A stretch of DNA of 64,000 nt from Cellulosilyticum sp. (GTDB lineage Bacteria; Bacillota; Clostridia; Lachnospirales; Cellulosilyticaceae). How positions within the stretch are numbered: the first letter of the stretch is position 1; the number at the start of each line of letters is the position of its first letter. Of the stretch, positions 1 through 8,764 are shown piece after piece. The position numbers and the translations under genes are program-made. The notes below the pieces were generated by a model. That model searched no databases. It worked only from the letters and a program-made list of their open reading frames with translations, and had not been told where the DNA came from. Location of the stretch: NCBI GenBank assembly GCA_015058045.1, contig SVDC01000001.1, forward strand, positions 119,727 to 183,726, in the 5' to 3' direction.

Positions 1-1
1 A

Positions 2-1051
2 GCTATCATGATTAAAGACATAGAAGCAAAAACAAAGTTAGAAGCAGAAAAGAAAGCAAGAGAAATTATTACCAATGCGATTCAAAAATGTGCTGTAGAT
101 CATGTGGTAGATACAACTGTATCTGTTGTACCATTACCTAATGATGAAATGAAAGGTCGTATTATAGGACGTGAAGGTAGAAATATTCGTACACTTGAGA
201 CTTTAACAGGTATTGATTTAATTATTGATGATACACCTGAGGCAGTTATTTTATCAGGATTCGATCCAATACGTCGTGAAATTGCACGTATTGCATTAGA
301 AAAACTTATTGTAGATGGACGTATTCATCCAGCGCGAATTGAGGAAATGGTCGAAAAAGCGAAAAAAGAAGTTGAAGTTATTATCCGTGAAGAAGGAGAG
401 GCTGCAACATTTGAGACAGGTGTACATGGTTTACATCCAGAGATTATTCGCTTATTAGGTAAAATGAAGTTTAGAACAAGCTATGGTCAAAATGTTCTTC
501 GCCATTCTATAGAAGTTTCTAATTTGGCAGGACTTATGGCAAGTGAGTTAGGTTTAGATGTACGTCTAGCAAAACGTGCAGGTCTTCTACATGATATTGG
601 TAAGTCTGTGGATTATGAAGTAGAAGGTTCACATGTTACAATTGGTGCAAATCTATGTAGAAAATATGGAGAAAATGCCATTGTTATTAATGCAGTAGAA
701 GCGCACCATGGAGATGTAGATCCTGAAACCGCTATTGCAGTTATTGTTCAAGCCGCAGATACTATTTCAGCTGCAAGACCAGGGGCAAGACGTGAAACAT
801 TAGAAACCTATATTAAACGTTTACAAAAACTAGAGGAAATTGCAACTTCCTTTAAGGGTGTAGATAAATCATATGCTATACAAGCAGGCCGTGAAGTACG
901 TATTATGGTTGTTCCAGATGAAGTTGACGATAACGGACTTGTACTTCTCGCAAGAGATGTAACAAAACGTATTGAAAGTGATTTAGAATATCCAGGACAG
1001 ATTAAAGTAAGTATTATACGTGAAACGCGTGCAACAGAATATGCAAAATAA
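2..1051 (+). CDS. rny: Ribonuclease Y, 3' part (5' end outside window)
   Basis: Endoribonuclease that initiates mRNA decay at the membrane in Firmicutes. The frame is open from the first bases, so the N-terminal membrane anchor and most of the coiled coil lie upstream of the window. About 349 of the roughly 520 residues usual for the family are present. A KH domain is visible ([15 protein letters not shown], about 50 residues into the visible part), followed by an HD domain with the metal-binding motif [10 protein letters not shown] and a distal EAHHGD. The reading continues to a TAA followed at once by a hairpin terminator, so rny ends its transcription unit. All motifs seen look intact. The identification is very secure; only the true start is unknown. 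Confidence 0.97.
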   Translation, partial: AIMIKDIEAKTKLEAEKKAREIITNAIQKCAVDHVVDTTVSVVPLPNDEMKGRIIGREGRNIRTLETLTGIDLIIDDTPEAVILSGFDPIRREIARIALEKLIVDGRIHPARIEEMVEKAKKEVEVIIREEGEAATFETGVHGLHPEIIRLLGKMKFRTSYGQNVLRHSIEVSNLAGLMASELGLDVRLAKRAGLLHDIGKSVDYEVEGSHVTIGANLCRKYGENAIVINAVEAHHGDVDPETAIAVIVQAADTISAARPGARRETLETYIKRLQKLEEIATSFKGVDKSYAIQAGREVRIMVVPDEVDDNGLVLLARDVTKRIESDLEYPGQIKVSIIRETRATEYAK

Positions 1052-1060
1052 TATATAAAA

Positions 1061-1091
1061 AAGAAGTAGAGTTATTCTGCTTCTTTTTTTG
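1061..1091 (+). terminator. Rho-independent terminator after rny
   Basis: A 10-bp stem (1061-1070 with 1076-1085, one G-U pair) closes a 5-nt loop and is followed by a run of T. It starts 9 nt after the rny stop codon. Confidence 0.9.
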
Positions 1092-1179
1092 TATATTATT
1101 TAAAAAAAGAGGAAGAATAATAAAAGTACAGTATAATCGAACAAATATATGGAAATAAGATATAATGTTCGAAAATGGA

Positions 1180-1208
1180 TTGCGTTTTTGGTGGATTAAA
1201 ATTATAAT
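1180..1208 (+). promoter_or_regulatory. Candidate sigma-A promoter of purB
   Basis: TTGCGT (1180-1185), a 17-bp spacer and a perfect TATAAT (1203-1208). It lies 36 bp before the purB start and after the rny terminator. The -35 matches the consensus only in TTG, so the call rests mainly on the -10 box, spacing and position. Confidence 0.6.
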
Positions 1209-1244
1209 AAGAGTAACAATACATAACAATGAAAGGAAATAGTT

Positions 1245-2675
1245 ATGAGAAATGCTTACAAAAGCCCTTTACAGGGAAGATATGCTAGTAAAGAAATGCT
1301 TTATTTATTTTCGGAAGATAAGAAGTTTAAGACATGGCGTAAGCTATGGGTTATTTTAGCTGAAACAGAACATGAGTTAGGGCTAAATGTAACAGCAGAG
1401 CAAGTAGAAGAATTAAAGAAATACAGTGAAGAAATAAACTATGAAGTAGCTGAAAATTGGGAAAGAAAAGTACGTCATGATGTTATGGCACATGTACATG
1501 CTTATGGTGAACAGGCAACAACTGCCATGCCAATTATTCATCTAGGAGCAACAAGTTGTTATGTTGGAGATAATACAGATCTTATCATTATGTATGAAGC
1601 CCTCGAAGTGATTAGAAAAAAACTCATTAATGTAATTGATAAATTAGCAAAGTTTGCTGATGAATATAAAGAGATGCCAACATTAGGTTTTACCCATTTA
1701 CAACCTGCACAGCTTACTACAGTTGGTAAACGTGCAACACTATGGATTCAAGATTTATGGTTAGATTTACAAGAGGTTGACCATATATTAGCACATAAAC
1801 GATTAAGAGGTGCTAAAGGTACAACAGGAACACAAGCCACTTTCTTAAATTTATTTGAAGGTGATTATGAAAAAGTTAAAAAGTTAGATGAGACGATTGC
1901 TAAGAAGTTAGGATATGAAGAAGTCTACCCAGTAACAGGACAAACTTATTCTAGAAAGTTTGATTCTATTATGTTAAATGTACTTAGCAATGTAGCTCAA
2001 TCAGCTTATAAGTTTAGTAATGATATTCGTATTTTGCAGCATTTAAAAGAAATTGAGGAACCTTTTGAAAAAACACAAATTGGATCATCCGCTATGGCAT
2101 ATAAACGTAATCCAATGAGAAGTGAGCGTATTTCTTCACTGGCTAGATATGTATTATGTGATGCATTAAATCCTGCGATCACAGCATCTACACAGTGGTT
2201 TGAAAGAACATTAGATGATAGTGCCAATAAACGTATTTCTATATCGGAGGCATTTTTAGCAGTAGATGCAATTTTAGAAATCTATATGAATGTAGCAGAT
2301 GGATTAGTTGTTTATCCAAAAGTTATTCATAAGCATATTATGGCAGAGTTACCTTTTATGGCAACGGAAGTGATTTTAATGGAAGGTGTAAAACGTGGTG
2401 GAGATAGACAAGAGCTTCATGAGCGTATTCGTGTACTTTCTATGGAAGCAGCTGCTCAGGTAAAACAAGAAGGTAAAGAAAATGATTTAATTGAACGTAT
2501 TTTAAAAGATAACCATTTTAAGATGTCAGAAGAAGAAATCCATCATATCTTAAAGCCGGAAAACTTTATTGGTTGTGCCGCATTACAAGTGGATGATTTC
2601 CTTCAAAATGTTATTGCACCAGTTCTTAAAGAAAATGAAAATATATTAGGTGCAGATGGGGAAGTTCGCGTTTAA
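1245..2675 (+). CDS. purB: Adenylosuccinate lyase
   Basis: Catalyses two purine-pathway steps: SAICAR to AICAR plus fumarate, and adenylosuccinate to AMP plus fumarate. The 476-residue length fits the clostridial form. The fumarase/aspartase superfamily signature GSSAMAYKRNPMRSE lies near residue 280 and includes the catalytic-loop serines. An earlier TSCYVGDNTD-type segment and the HLQPAQ motif near residue 155 also fit. The ATG has an AAAGGA ribosome binding site 7 nt upstream. The gene sits alone between two terminators and so is probably monocistronic. No PurR or riboswitch element was recognised in the 150-bp leader. No other purine genes are in the window. Confidence 0.97.
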   Translation: MRNAYKSPLQGRYASKEMLYLFSEDKKFKTWRKLWVILAETEHELGLNVTAEQVEELKKYSEEINYEVAENWERKVRHDVMAHVHAYGEQATTAMPIIHLGATSCYVGDNTDLIIMYEALEVIRKKLINVIDKLAKFADEYKEMPTLGFTHLQPAQLTTVGKRATLWIQDLWLDLQEVDHILAHKRLRGAKGTTGTQATFLNLFEGDYEKVKKLDETIAKKLGYEEVYPVTGQTYSRKFDSIMLNVLSNVAQSAYKFSNDIRILQHLKEIEEPFEKTQIGSSAMAYKRNPMRSERISSLARYVLCDALNPAITASTQWFERTLDDSANKRISISEAFLAVDAILEIYMNVADGLVVYPKVIHKHIMAELPFMATEVILMEGVKRGGDRQELHERIRVLSMEAAAQVKQEGKENDLIERILKDNHFKMSEEEIHHILKPENFIGCAALQVDDFLQNVIAPVLKENENILGADGEVRV

Positions 2676-2683
2676 TAAATAAA

Positions 2684-2711
2684 AAAGATGACATTATGTC
2701 ATCTTTTTTTG
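2684..2711 (+). terminator. Rho-independent terminator after purB
   Basis: A perfect 10-bp stem (2684-2693 with 2697-2706), a 3-nt loop and a T run. It starts 8 nt past the purB stop codon. Confidence 0.93.
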
Positions 2712-2759
2712 TGGAGTTTATTCCTTTATAGGAATGTATATGTAGAGAAGGTGCAGACT

Positions 2760-3185
2760 TTATAAAATAGGAATAACTAAAAGGCGGACACCTTGTACAC
2801 CTATAACTTTGACATGGGTGCCTACTTTAAGTTTATATGAAGAAATAGCGGACCAAGTTTCATTGTTAAGACATACCAAGCCGCTTTCGAAAGGCATGGA
2901 GCCATTTGTTTTTGTGACAATACCAATTTGATTAATAAGACTATCTGTATTTATAGATCTTGAAATGGACATGTGAGTCTTGGATGGAACAAGATGAGTC
3001 ATGATAAGGTGTATTAGAAAAGTCAATAACAACAAACAAGTTGTTTCAAGCAAAAGATTATTTAGAAAAAATGAGATGAGCAGTATACAACTAGAGGCGC
3101 TTAAAAAGTAAAAAATAAGGGGACCGGGATAGCGATAAGTAGAAATTAGAAGTATAATGACAATAATAAGCCATACTTGCCACAT
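2760..3185 (-). CDS. NfeD-like membrane protein with C-terminal OB-fold domain
   Basis: A 141-residue protein with several hydrophobic segments in residues 2-75 and a soluble C-terminal domain at about 85-141. The C-terminus reads IGIVTKTNGSMPFESGLV, then WSAISS, then VGTHVKVIGVQGVRLLVIPI. This is the pattern of the NfeD C-terminal OB fold. NfeD-family proteins act with stomatin-like membrane-domain proteins, but no stomatin or serine-protease partner is adjacent here. I chose the ATG at 3185-3183 because AAGGAG lies 6 nt upstream. A longer frame to 3338 exists but overlaps proC and has no ribosome binding site. The gene is transcribed away from proC. Its physiological role is unknown. Confidence 0.75.
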   Translation of the reverse strand: MWQVWLIIVIILLISTYRYPGPLIFYFLSASSCILLISFFLNNLLLETTCLLLLTFLIHLIMTHLVPSKTHMSISRSINTDSLINQIGIVTKTNGSMPFESGLVCLNNETWSAISSYKLKVGTHVKVIGVQGVRLLVIPIL

Positions 3186-3219
3186 GCTTTTCTCCTTTCT
3201 TAGTAGTGGTTTAATTACA

Positions 3220-3247
3220 AGTATAGCATAAATTGGAAGAAAAGCAA
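3220..3247 (-). promoter_or_regulatory. Candidate promoter of the nfeD-like gene
   Basis: On the minus strand: TTGCTT (3247-3242), a 16-bp spacer and TATACT (3225-3220) preceded by TG, an extended -10. It overlaps the proposed proC promoter on the other strand. Confidence 0.5.
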
Positions 3248-3261
3248 AAGAATCATATAGA
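3233..3261 (+). promoter_or_regulatory. Candidate promoter of proC
   Basis: TTGGAA (3233-3238), a 17-bp spacer and TATAGA (3256-3261), 30 bp before the proC start. Both boxes are 4/6 matches, so this is tentative. Confidence 0.4.
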
Positions 3262-3291
3262 ATGGCTAAATATAAATGGAGGAATGAGTAA

Positions 3292-4092
3292 ATGAAGATA
3301 ATTGGTTTTATTGGGGCAGGAAATATGGGAGGTGCCATGGCAAAGGCATGTGCTAAAGCTATGGAAGAGAATGTATGGATTTTCGACGCTAATCCTAATG
3401 TCTATAAAATGTTTAAAGGAGAGGCTTCTATTTGTGTGGCTTCTAGTATAGAAGAGTTGATGGGAAAATGTGATTATGTGGTGATGTCTGTAAAACCACA
3501 GTATTACCCAGAAGTAGGAGTAGAGGTGAAAAAAAATATAGCAAATCATCATATTGTTGTTACAGTAGCACCAAGCTATACACTAGGTGATATGAAAAAC
3601 TTACTAGGAGAATCTGCTAAAGTTGTACGTACCATGCCAAATACACCGGCCTTGGTTGGAGAAGGAATTACAGCGTATTGTTATAATAAACAGGAGATTG
3701 ATGGGATGGAGTTACAAGATTTCATAAGTTATTTCGAGAGTTTTGGGAAACTCGTTGAAATTAATGAAGGACTTATGCCAGCTGTTGTTGCGGCAACAGG
3801 AAGTTCACCTGCATATGTTTATATGTTTATTGAAGCAATGGCAGATGCAGCTGTAAGTTTTGGGATGCCAAGAAGTGTAGCATATGAAATGGTAGCCCAA
3901 GCAGTAAAAGGTTCTGCTGATATGGTATTAAAAACAGGTGAACATCCTGGAGTATTAAAAGATGCAGTAACATCACCAGGAGGTACAACAATAAAAGCTG
4001 TACTCGCAATGGAAGAGGCTGGATTTAGAAACAGTGTCATTAAAGGGATGGAAGCTTGCTATAAGCAAGTTATAGATATGTCTAAACATTAA
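3292..4092 (+). CDS. proC: Pyrroline-5-carboxylate reductase
   Basis: Reduces 1-pyrroline-5-carboxylate to L-proline with NAD(P)H, the last step of proline synthesis. The 266-residue length is typical. The N-terminal Rossmann motif is GFIGAGNMGGAMA at residues 5-17. The C-terminal dimerisation helix carries the family signature SPGGTTIKAVLAMEEAGFR near residues 228-246. The ATG follows GGAGG by 9 nt. proB and proA are not in the window, so proline synthesis is not clustered here. A SpoIIM-like gene follows after 72 bp without an obvious terminator and may be cotranscribed. Confidence 0.96.
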   Translation: MKIIGFIGAGNMGGAMAKACAKAMEENVWIFDANPNVYKMFKGEASICVASSIEELMGKCDYVVMSVKPQYYPEVGVEVKKNIANHHIVVTVAPSYTLGDMKNLLGESAKVVRTMPNTPALVGEGITAYCYNKQEIDGMELQDFISYFESFGKLVEINEGLMPAVVAATGSSPAYVYMFIEAMADAAVSFGMPRSVAYEMVAQAVKGSADMVLKTGEHPGVLKDAVTSPGGTTIKAVLAMEEAGFRNSVIKGMEACYKQVIDMSKH

Positions 4093-4164
4093 AAGGCTAG
4101 AGGTATATTCATGCTTGGTTCATCATAATTTATATTAGGGAGCAAGGTTTATGAGAGGGTGAAT

Positions 4165-4719
4165 ATGATGAACAATCAAAAAACATGGAAAGAGATATTA
4201 GAAAGTAAGAAAAGTGTACTCTTATTATTGGTTTTAGCCATAGTAAGTAGTACACTTTATGCTATTTATTTGAAGCAACATCAGCAAATGGATTTGACCT
4301 ACTTGGAGCAATATTTAAAGGAAAGTGATCTGTATATAGCATTAGATTTAAAAAGTATATCTCAGGTATTTATAAGTTATTTTAAGAGATATGTTATAGT
4401 ATGGTTAATGGGAGGGATTGTTTTTTTGGCGCCTGCAGCAATTGGAATAAGTTTTATGGAACTATTTGCATATGGTTTTTCTATGACAAGTTTGTACCTT
4501 GAATATGGTATAAAAGGTGTATGGATGGCGGGTGGCTTATTTTTGTTACAAGGAACTGTGTTTTGTGTCTTATTGTTAGAAATTGTTGAGGTTATATTGA
4601 AAAGAAAACAATTTTTTAGTACAGAAATAACTAAGAGTTATGGAGTATATCTTTTGAAAGGAGTAAGTGGTTGTGTGTTGGTTGTGCTACTTGAAATAAT
4701 TGTAACAAATTTGGTATAA
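4165..4719 (+). CDS. SpoIIM/DUF95-like integral membrane protein
   Basis: A 184-residue protein with about five hydrophobic segments (near residues 15-35, 75-95, 97-115, 120-140 and 165-182). The central stretch, with the motif WLMGGIVFLAPAAIGISF and a following G-F-S turn, matches the general pattern of the stage II sporulation protein M family. SpoIIM is part of the SpoIIDMP engulfment machine in endospore formers, but paralogues with other roles exist. No spoIID or spoIIP is nearby. The ATG at 4165 lies 5 nt after GAGAGGG; ATG 4168 is equally possible. The overall fold assignment is moderate and a role in sporulation is inference only. Confidence 0.6.
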   Translation: MMNNQKTWKEILESKKSVLLLLVLAIVSSTLYAIYLKQHQQMDLTYLEQYLKESDLYIALDLKSISQVFISYFKRYVIVWLMGGIVFLAPAAIGISFMELFAYGFSMTSLYLEYGIKGVWMAGGLFLLQGTVFCVLLLEIVEVILKRKQFFSTEITKSYGVYLLKGVSGCVLVVLLEIIVTNLV

Positions 4720-4815
4720 TATAGCATATGTACTAGGAAGTCTTATTATATAGAAGTGAGAATGTAACAATTAAAAGGGAGAGGGTGGTACAAAAAATAG
4801 TAATTAATATAAAAG

Positions 4816-4839
4816 AAACTTTTGAAAATTCAGAAAATA
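4816..4839. promoter_or_regulatory. Candidate double CodY-binding site
   Basis: Two 15-nt matches to the CodY consensus (half-sites AATTTTC and GAAAATT around one base) overlap by 6 nt: 4816-4830 and 4825-4839. The second matches 12 of 15 positions. The first has a perfect GAAAATT half and 11 of 14 defined positions. The site lies about 26 bp upstream of the proposed -35 of the flagellar operon, where CodY repression of fla/che is known in Bacillus. Binding is inferred; codY itself is not in the window. Confidence 0.45.
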
Positions 4840-4864
4840 AATACTGATGCTTTGACAATAATTA

Positions 4865-4893
4865 TTGCGGAAATGTGAAGATGCAGATATAAT
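4865..4893 (+). promoter_or_regulatory. Candidate sigma-A promoter of the fla/che operon
   Basis: TTGCGG (4865-4870), a 17-bp spacer and a perfect TATAAT (4888-4893), 75 bp before flgB. This is the only good -10 box in the 249-bp gap before flgB. No sigma-D type promoter was recognised. Confidence 0.55.
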
Positions 4894-4968
4894 GTCACTA
4901 TATGTGAAAATATAAAATAGAATTTATAGTCAATATTAAGGAAAATGAGAGATTGAAGGAGGAAGGGT

Positions 4969-5337
4969 ATGGATATTTTTTCAGGTGTAGATCTTGTAAA
5001 TAAAGCGATTGATGCGACATTACAAAGGAAAGAACTTATAAGTGAAAATATTAGTAACGTGGACACACCAAATTATAAAAGAAAAGATATCGATTTTGAA
5101 TCTGTTTTATTAAAGGAGATTCAAAATAAAGGGGTCAAGGGGATTGATTTGAATAATTTAAATGCAGAAGTTTGTACAGATTATCAGTCATCTTCCTATC
5201 GTATGGATGGCAATAATGTAGATATAGAAGTAGAGAGAAGCGAAGAAACGAAGGTGGAGCTGAGATATGATACGTTAGTTACACGAATAACAGCTCAGCT
5301 CAATCGTATGGAAACAATTTTACAAAATCTTAAATAG
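4969..5337 (+). CDS. flgB: Flagellar basal-body proximal rod protein FlgB
   Basis: Forms the proximal rod of the flagellar axle, exported by the flagellar type III system. The 122-residue length is normal. The N-terminus carries the rod-protein signature, LISENISNVDTPNYKRKDI, at about residues 24-42. The C-terminus ends in the amphipathic helix expected for rod proteins. The ATG has a strong GGAGG site (GAAGGAGGAAGG). It is the first gene of the operon, 16 bp before flgC. In Bacillus the codY gene sits just upstream of flgB; here that position is taken by proC and the SpoIIM-like gene. Confidence 0.96.
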   Translation: MDIFSGVDLVNKAIDATLQRKELISENISNVDTPNYKRKDIDFESVLLKEIQNKGVKGIDLNNLNAEVCTDYQSSSYRMDGNNVDIEVERSEETKVELRYDTLVTRITAQLNRMETILQNLK

Positions 5338-5352
5338 AGAGAAGGGGTTTAA

Positions 5353-5796
5353 ATGAGTTTTTTTGGGTCATTAGATACTTCTGCTAGTGGTCTTACAGCG
5401 CAGAGGCTAAGGTTGGATGTGATTTCTCAAAATATGGCAAATGCTAGTACGACACGCACAGAAGATGGTGGACCATATAAAAAGAAGAATGTTGTTTTTG
5501 AGCAGATTCAAAATGAGGTGGGGACAAGTTTTAGTTCTGTTTTAAATAAGAAAAGACAGAGTGGAAATAATGGTGTACGCGTTGCACAGATTGTAGAAGA
5601 CCAAAGTGAGGGAACATTAGTATATGATCCAAGTCATCCAGATGCTAATGCAGAAGGCTATGTAGAAATGCCAAATGTAAATATAATTGATGAAATGGTA
5701 GATATGATTTCTGCAAGTAGGTCTTATGAAGCGAATGTGAATTCATTTAACTCAATGAAATCTATGTTTACAAAAGCATTAGAGATTGGTAAATAG
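5353..5796 (+). CDS. flgC: Flagellar basal-body rod protein FlgC
   Basis: A proximal rod subunit that stacks with FlgB and FliE. The 147-residue length is typical. The N-terminal rod signature is SGLTAQRLRLDVISQNMANA at about residues 12-31. The C-terminal motif MISASRSYEANVNSFNSMK is the conserved rod/hook helix. The ATG follows GAAGGGG. It lies between flgB and fliE as in other Firmicutes. Nothing unusual was seen. Confidence 0.96.
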   Translation: MSFFGSLDTSASGLTAQRLRLDVISQNMANASTTRTEDGGPYKKKNVVFEQIQNEVGTSFSSVLNKKRQSGNNGVRVAQIVEDQSEGTLVYDPSHPDANAEGYVEMPNVNIIDEMVDMISASRSYEANVNSFNSMKSMFTKALEIGK

Positions 5797-5819
5797 TAAA
5801 GAAGGGGGAGTTGATCATA

Positions 5820-6125
5820 ATGACAATTGAAGGGATAACTAGTAGTGCAATAAATTCACTAGCTGATACTGGACAAGTGTCAAAATTGACAGGAAGTGAA
5901 AGTTTTACATATGCTTTAGAGGCAGCAAAAGGCTTGGTTGAAAGTAATAAACAATCAGAGGCAGAGGTTTCACAGAAAACATTAGATTTTATGACAGGTA
6001 AAAATGATAATGTGGTGGATTTAATGGTGGCTCAATCTAAATCAAGTATTTTATTACAATACACTTTGCAAGTGAGAAATGGGTTACTCAGTGCATATAA
6101 AGAAATCATTAACTTAACAGTATAG
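5820..6125 (+). CDS. fliE: Flagellar hook-basal body protein FliE
   Basis: Small protein that joins the MS-ring to the rod and is an early export substrate. The form chosen here has 101 residues, the usual family size. I used ATG 5820, 9 nt after GGGGGAG; an in-frame TTG at 5811 directly abuts that site and is unlikely. The C-terminal conserved part includes VDLMVAQSKSSILLQYTLQV and ends with the typical AYKEIINL segment. It lies between flgC and fliF in canonical order. Confidence 0.92.
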   Translation: MTIEGITSSAINSLADTGQVSKLTGSESFTYALEAAKGLVESNKQSEAEVSQKTLDFMTGKNDNVVDLMVAQSKSSILLQYTLQVRNGLLSAYKEIINLTV

Positions 6126-6155
6126 ACCTGATTTAAATAGAGAGAGGTGAATAAT

Positions 6156-7745
6156 TTGCAAGAAACAATTCAACAAATGTCAAATCAGGTTACTGAAAAG
6201 TGGAATAACCTAACAAAAAAACAAAAGATATTGATTGGTGTTGGCGTTGCTACACTAATTATAGCGATGGTAGCCGTTTCATTGATGGCGAGGCCAAAAT
6301 ATAAAGTTCTTTTTTCAGAACCTGTGGAAGACAAGTTTATGCAACAGGTCACAGAGGTGTTAACTGAAAAAAAAATTAAATATCGTATTATAGATGATAG
6401 TACCAATATTGAAGTAGAAGAAAATGCTTATCAGGAAGCTAAAATGTATACGGCTTCTTTAGGCATAACAGAAACAGGAATATCATTAGAACAATTGTTG
6501 AATAATGATATGTCTACTACACAGTCAGAGATGGATTTAAAGAGTAAAGAGTATTTAAGAGAATCTTTACAAAAGGCACTAAAGACCATGGATGGTGTTG
6601 AAGATGCAAGAGTTGAACTTGTTATTCCAGAACAAAAAAATGCTTACCTACAATCTCAAGTAGAAAGTAATGCAAGTGTCTTTTTAACACTTAGTAAGCC
6701 ACTTACCAGTGTTCAATGTGAAACGATTGCAACCTATGTGGCATCAAGTGTTCAAAATTTGAAAAAAGAAAATGTAGTAGTAATTGATTCTACAGGAAAA
6801 ACACTTTATACAGGACAAGAGGATCAAAATACAACAGTAGGCAAACAACAAGAATTAAAATTAGCGGCTGAAGCTGAAATGAAACAAAAAGTTGAAAATC
6901 TGCTGACTAGTATGTATGATGATGTACGTATCAGTCCTAATTTAGTTTTAGACTTTGATCAGTACCAAGAGAAGAAAGAAGAATATGCAACTCAAGGCGA
7001 TGATGAAAGTAGAGGAGTTGTTCAACACGAAACGGAAAGCAAAAGTTCTTCTACGAATGCCAATGCAGGAGATGTTCCGGGTACAGATACCAATGGTGGT
7101 GATACACCAACTTATCAGACAATAGATGGTTCAGCATCTGAAAGTAAGGAAAATTCTAAAGAAATTACATATGCACCAGACAAGAAAGAATCTAATTACA
7201 TAAAAAATAGTGGAGATATTGACTTTGAACAGTCTTCAATATCTGTAAATTTATTTAGAAATAAAATTTACAAAGAAGAAATGGTAACACCAACTTTGAC
7301 AGGAATGACATGGGAAGAATTTAAAGAAGCAAACAGATTACAAACAGCTTTAACTGTGGAAGAAAATCTTATAAGTTTAGTTAAGAGTGCTACAGGGCTT
7401 GAAAATGTTGTTGTTAATGCTTATGAAAACCCTATTTTCCTAGATCAAGAAGTTTATGCTATTGATTACAAGGATTATATAGTATTTATTTTATTAGGTG
7501 CTGCACTTCTCATTATTCTCTTTATTATGCTTAAGTTTAGAAAACAAGAAGAAGTTGTTGAAGTGGAACCTGAGCTTGAAGTAGAAGAAATGTTAAAAGC
7601 AGCTAAAGAGCAAGTTGAACTTGAGGAAATTGAGCTTAAGGAAAATCTTGAAACAAAACGTCAGATTGACAAGTTTGTAGATGAAAAACCAGAGGCAGTC
7701 GCTAACTTGTTACGCAACTGGTTAGCTGATGAGGATTGGGAGTGA
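6156..7745 (+). CDS. fliF: Flagellar MS-ring protein FliF
   Basis: Builds the MS-ring in the cytoplasmic membrane and the housing of the export gate. The protein has 529 residues. TM1 is at about residues 23-46. The periplasmic ring-building region follows, with the motif DGVEDARVELVIPEQ near residue 148. A Thr/Ser/Asn-rich linker occupies about 290-340, TM2 is near 445-465, and the acidic cytoplasmic tail that binds FliG ends the protein. I chose TTG at 6156, 8 nt after AGAGAGG; a GTG at 6147 overlaps that site. The stop overlaps the fliG start (TGATG). Confidence 0.95.
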   Translation: MQETIQQMSNQVTEKWNNLTKKQKILIGVGVATLIIAMVAVSLMARPKYKVLFSEPVEDKFMQQVTEVLTEKKIKYRIIDDSTNIEVEENAYQEAKMYTASLGITETGISLEQLLNNDMSTTQSEMDLKSKEYLRESLQKALKTMDGVEDARVELVIPEQKNAYLQSQVESNASVFLTLSKPLTSVQCETIATYVASSVQNLKKENVVVIDSTGKTLYTGQEDQNTTVGKQQELKLAAEAEMKQKVENLLTSMYDDVRISPNLVLDFDQYQEKKEEYATQGDDESRGVVQHETESKSSSTNANAGDVPGTDTNGGDTPTYQTIDGSASESKENSKEITYAPDKKESNYIKNSGDIDFEQSSISVNLFRNKIYKEEMVTPTLTGMTWEEFKEANRLQTALTVEENLISLVKSATGLENVVVNAYENPIFLDQEVYAIDYKDYIVFILLGAALLIILFIMLKFRKQEEVVEVEPELEVEEMLKAAKEQVELEEIELKENLETKRQIDKFVDEKPEAVANLLRNWLADEDWE

Positions 7746-8764
7746 TGACAGTGGCAGTGACAAAGGATCATTATACAAATAGACAGAAGGCAGCAATGTT
7801 ACTCATTGCACTGGGTCCAGAAAAGTCTTCTAAGATTTTCAAATTTTTGAAGGAAGAAGATATTGAACAATTAACTTTAGAGATTGCTAGTATAAAGGCA
7901 GTTTCTCCAAAGATTAAAGAAGAAGTATTACAAGAGTTTTATGAGATGTGTCTTGCTCAAGAATATATTGCAGAAGGTGGTATTGGCTATGCAAGACAAC
8001 TTTTAGAGAAAGCTTTAGGTTCAGATAAAGCAGTAGAAGTGATTAATAAGCTGACTGTATCGCTACAAGTACGACCATTTGAGTTTGCTAGAAAAACAGA
8101 AGCCTCTCAACTTGTTAACTTTATTCAAAATGAGCATCCACAAACGATTGCACTTATTTTATCGTATTTAAAACCAAGTCAATCGGCAGAGATTATTCGC
8201 TCACTTCCACCAGAGATGCAAGCGGATACAGCACGTAGAATTGCACTTATGGATAGAGCTTCACCAGAAGTTATTAGCCAGATTGAAAGAGAGTTTGAAA
8301 AAAGACTTTCTACTTTGGTATCAGAAGACTATACAAGTATTGGTGGTATTGATTCAATCGTTGATATTATCAACCAAGTGGATCGTGGAACAGAGAAAAA
8401 CATTATGGAAAATCTTGAAATTGAGGATCCAGAACTTGCAGAAGTTATCAAGAAACGTATGTTTGTATTTGAAGATATCATCACTCTTGATAATAAATCA
8501 ATTCAACGTGTTCTTAGAGAAGTGGATAATCATCAATTGGCTGTTGCGCTTAAAGGTGCAGGTGAAGGCGTTAAAGATGTCATTATGGCCAATGTTTCTA
8601 AACGTCTTGGTGCAATGATTGAAGAAGATCTTGAATATATGGGACCAAAGCGTGTTAAGGAAGTTGAGGATGCACAACAAAAAATTGTTAACATTATTCG
8701 TAAGCTAGAAGACGCAGGTGAGATTGTAATTTCACGTGGAGCAGGAGATGAGGTCGTTGTCTAA
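7745..8764 (+). CDS. fliG: Flagellar motor switch protein FliG
   Basis: Rotor protein of the C-ring that transmits torque from MotA. The 339-residue length is typical. FliG_N is at about residues 5-105, with the start motif NRQKAAMLLIALGPE. The middle domain contains the conserved EHPQTIALILSYL motif. The C-terminal torque helix region is intact (KRMFVFEDI and RVLREVD). The ATG overlaps the fliF stop. Nearby GTG codons at 7742 and 7751 fit the weak GAGG or GGGAG sites about as well, so the exact start is uncertain by one or two codons. It overlaps fliH by 17 bp. Confidence 0.96.
   Translation: MTVAVTKDHYTNRQKAAMLLIALGPEKSSKIFKFLKEEDIEQLTLEIASIKAVSPKIKEEVLQEFYEMCLAQEYIAEGGIGYARQLLEKALGSDKAVEVINKLTVSLQVRPFEFARKTEASQLVNFIQNEHPQTIALILSYLKPSQSAEIIRSLPPEMQADTARRIALMDRASPEVISQIEREFEKRLSTLVSEDYTSIGGIDSIVDIINQVDRGTEKNIMENLEIEDPELAEVIKKRMFVFEDIITLDNKSIQRVLREVDNHQLAVALKGAGEGVKDVIMANVSKRLGAMIEEDLEYMGPKRVKEVEDAQQKIVNIIRKLEDAGEIVISRGAGDEVVV

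Noticed and set aside
3186..3338. An N-terminal extension of the NfeD-like frame
   Set aside because: It would overlap the proC start and both promoters; the ATG at 3185 has a proper AAGGAG.
4852..4893. A perfect TTGACA (4852-4857) paired with TATAAT (4888-4893) before flgB
   Set aside because: The spacing is 30 bp, too long for a sigma-A promoter; the weaker TTGCGG at 17 bp was preferred.
8241..8618. A 125-codon plus-strand frame within fliG
   Set aside because: It overlaps the conserved FliG C-terminal domain in another frame and gives a composition without domains.
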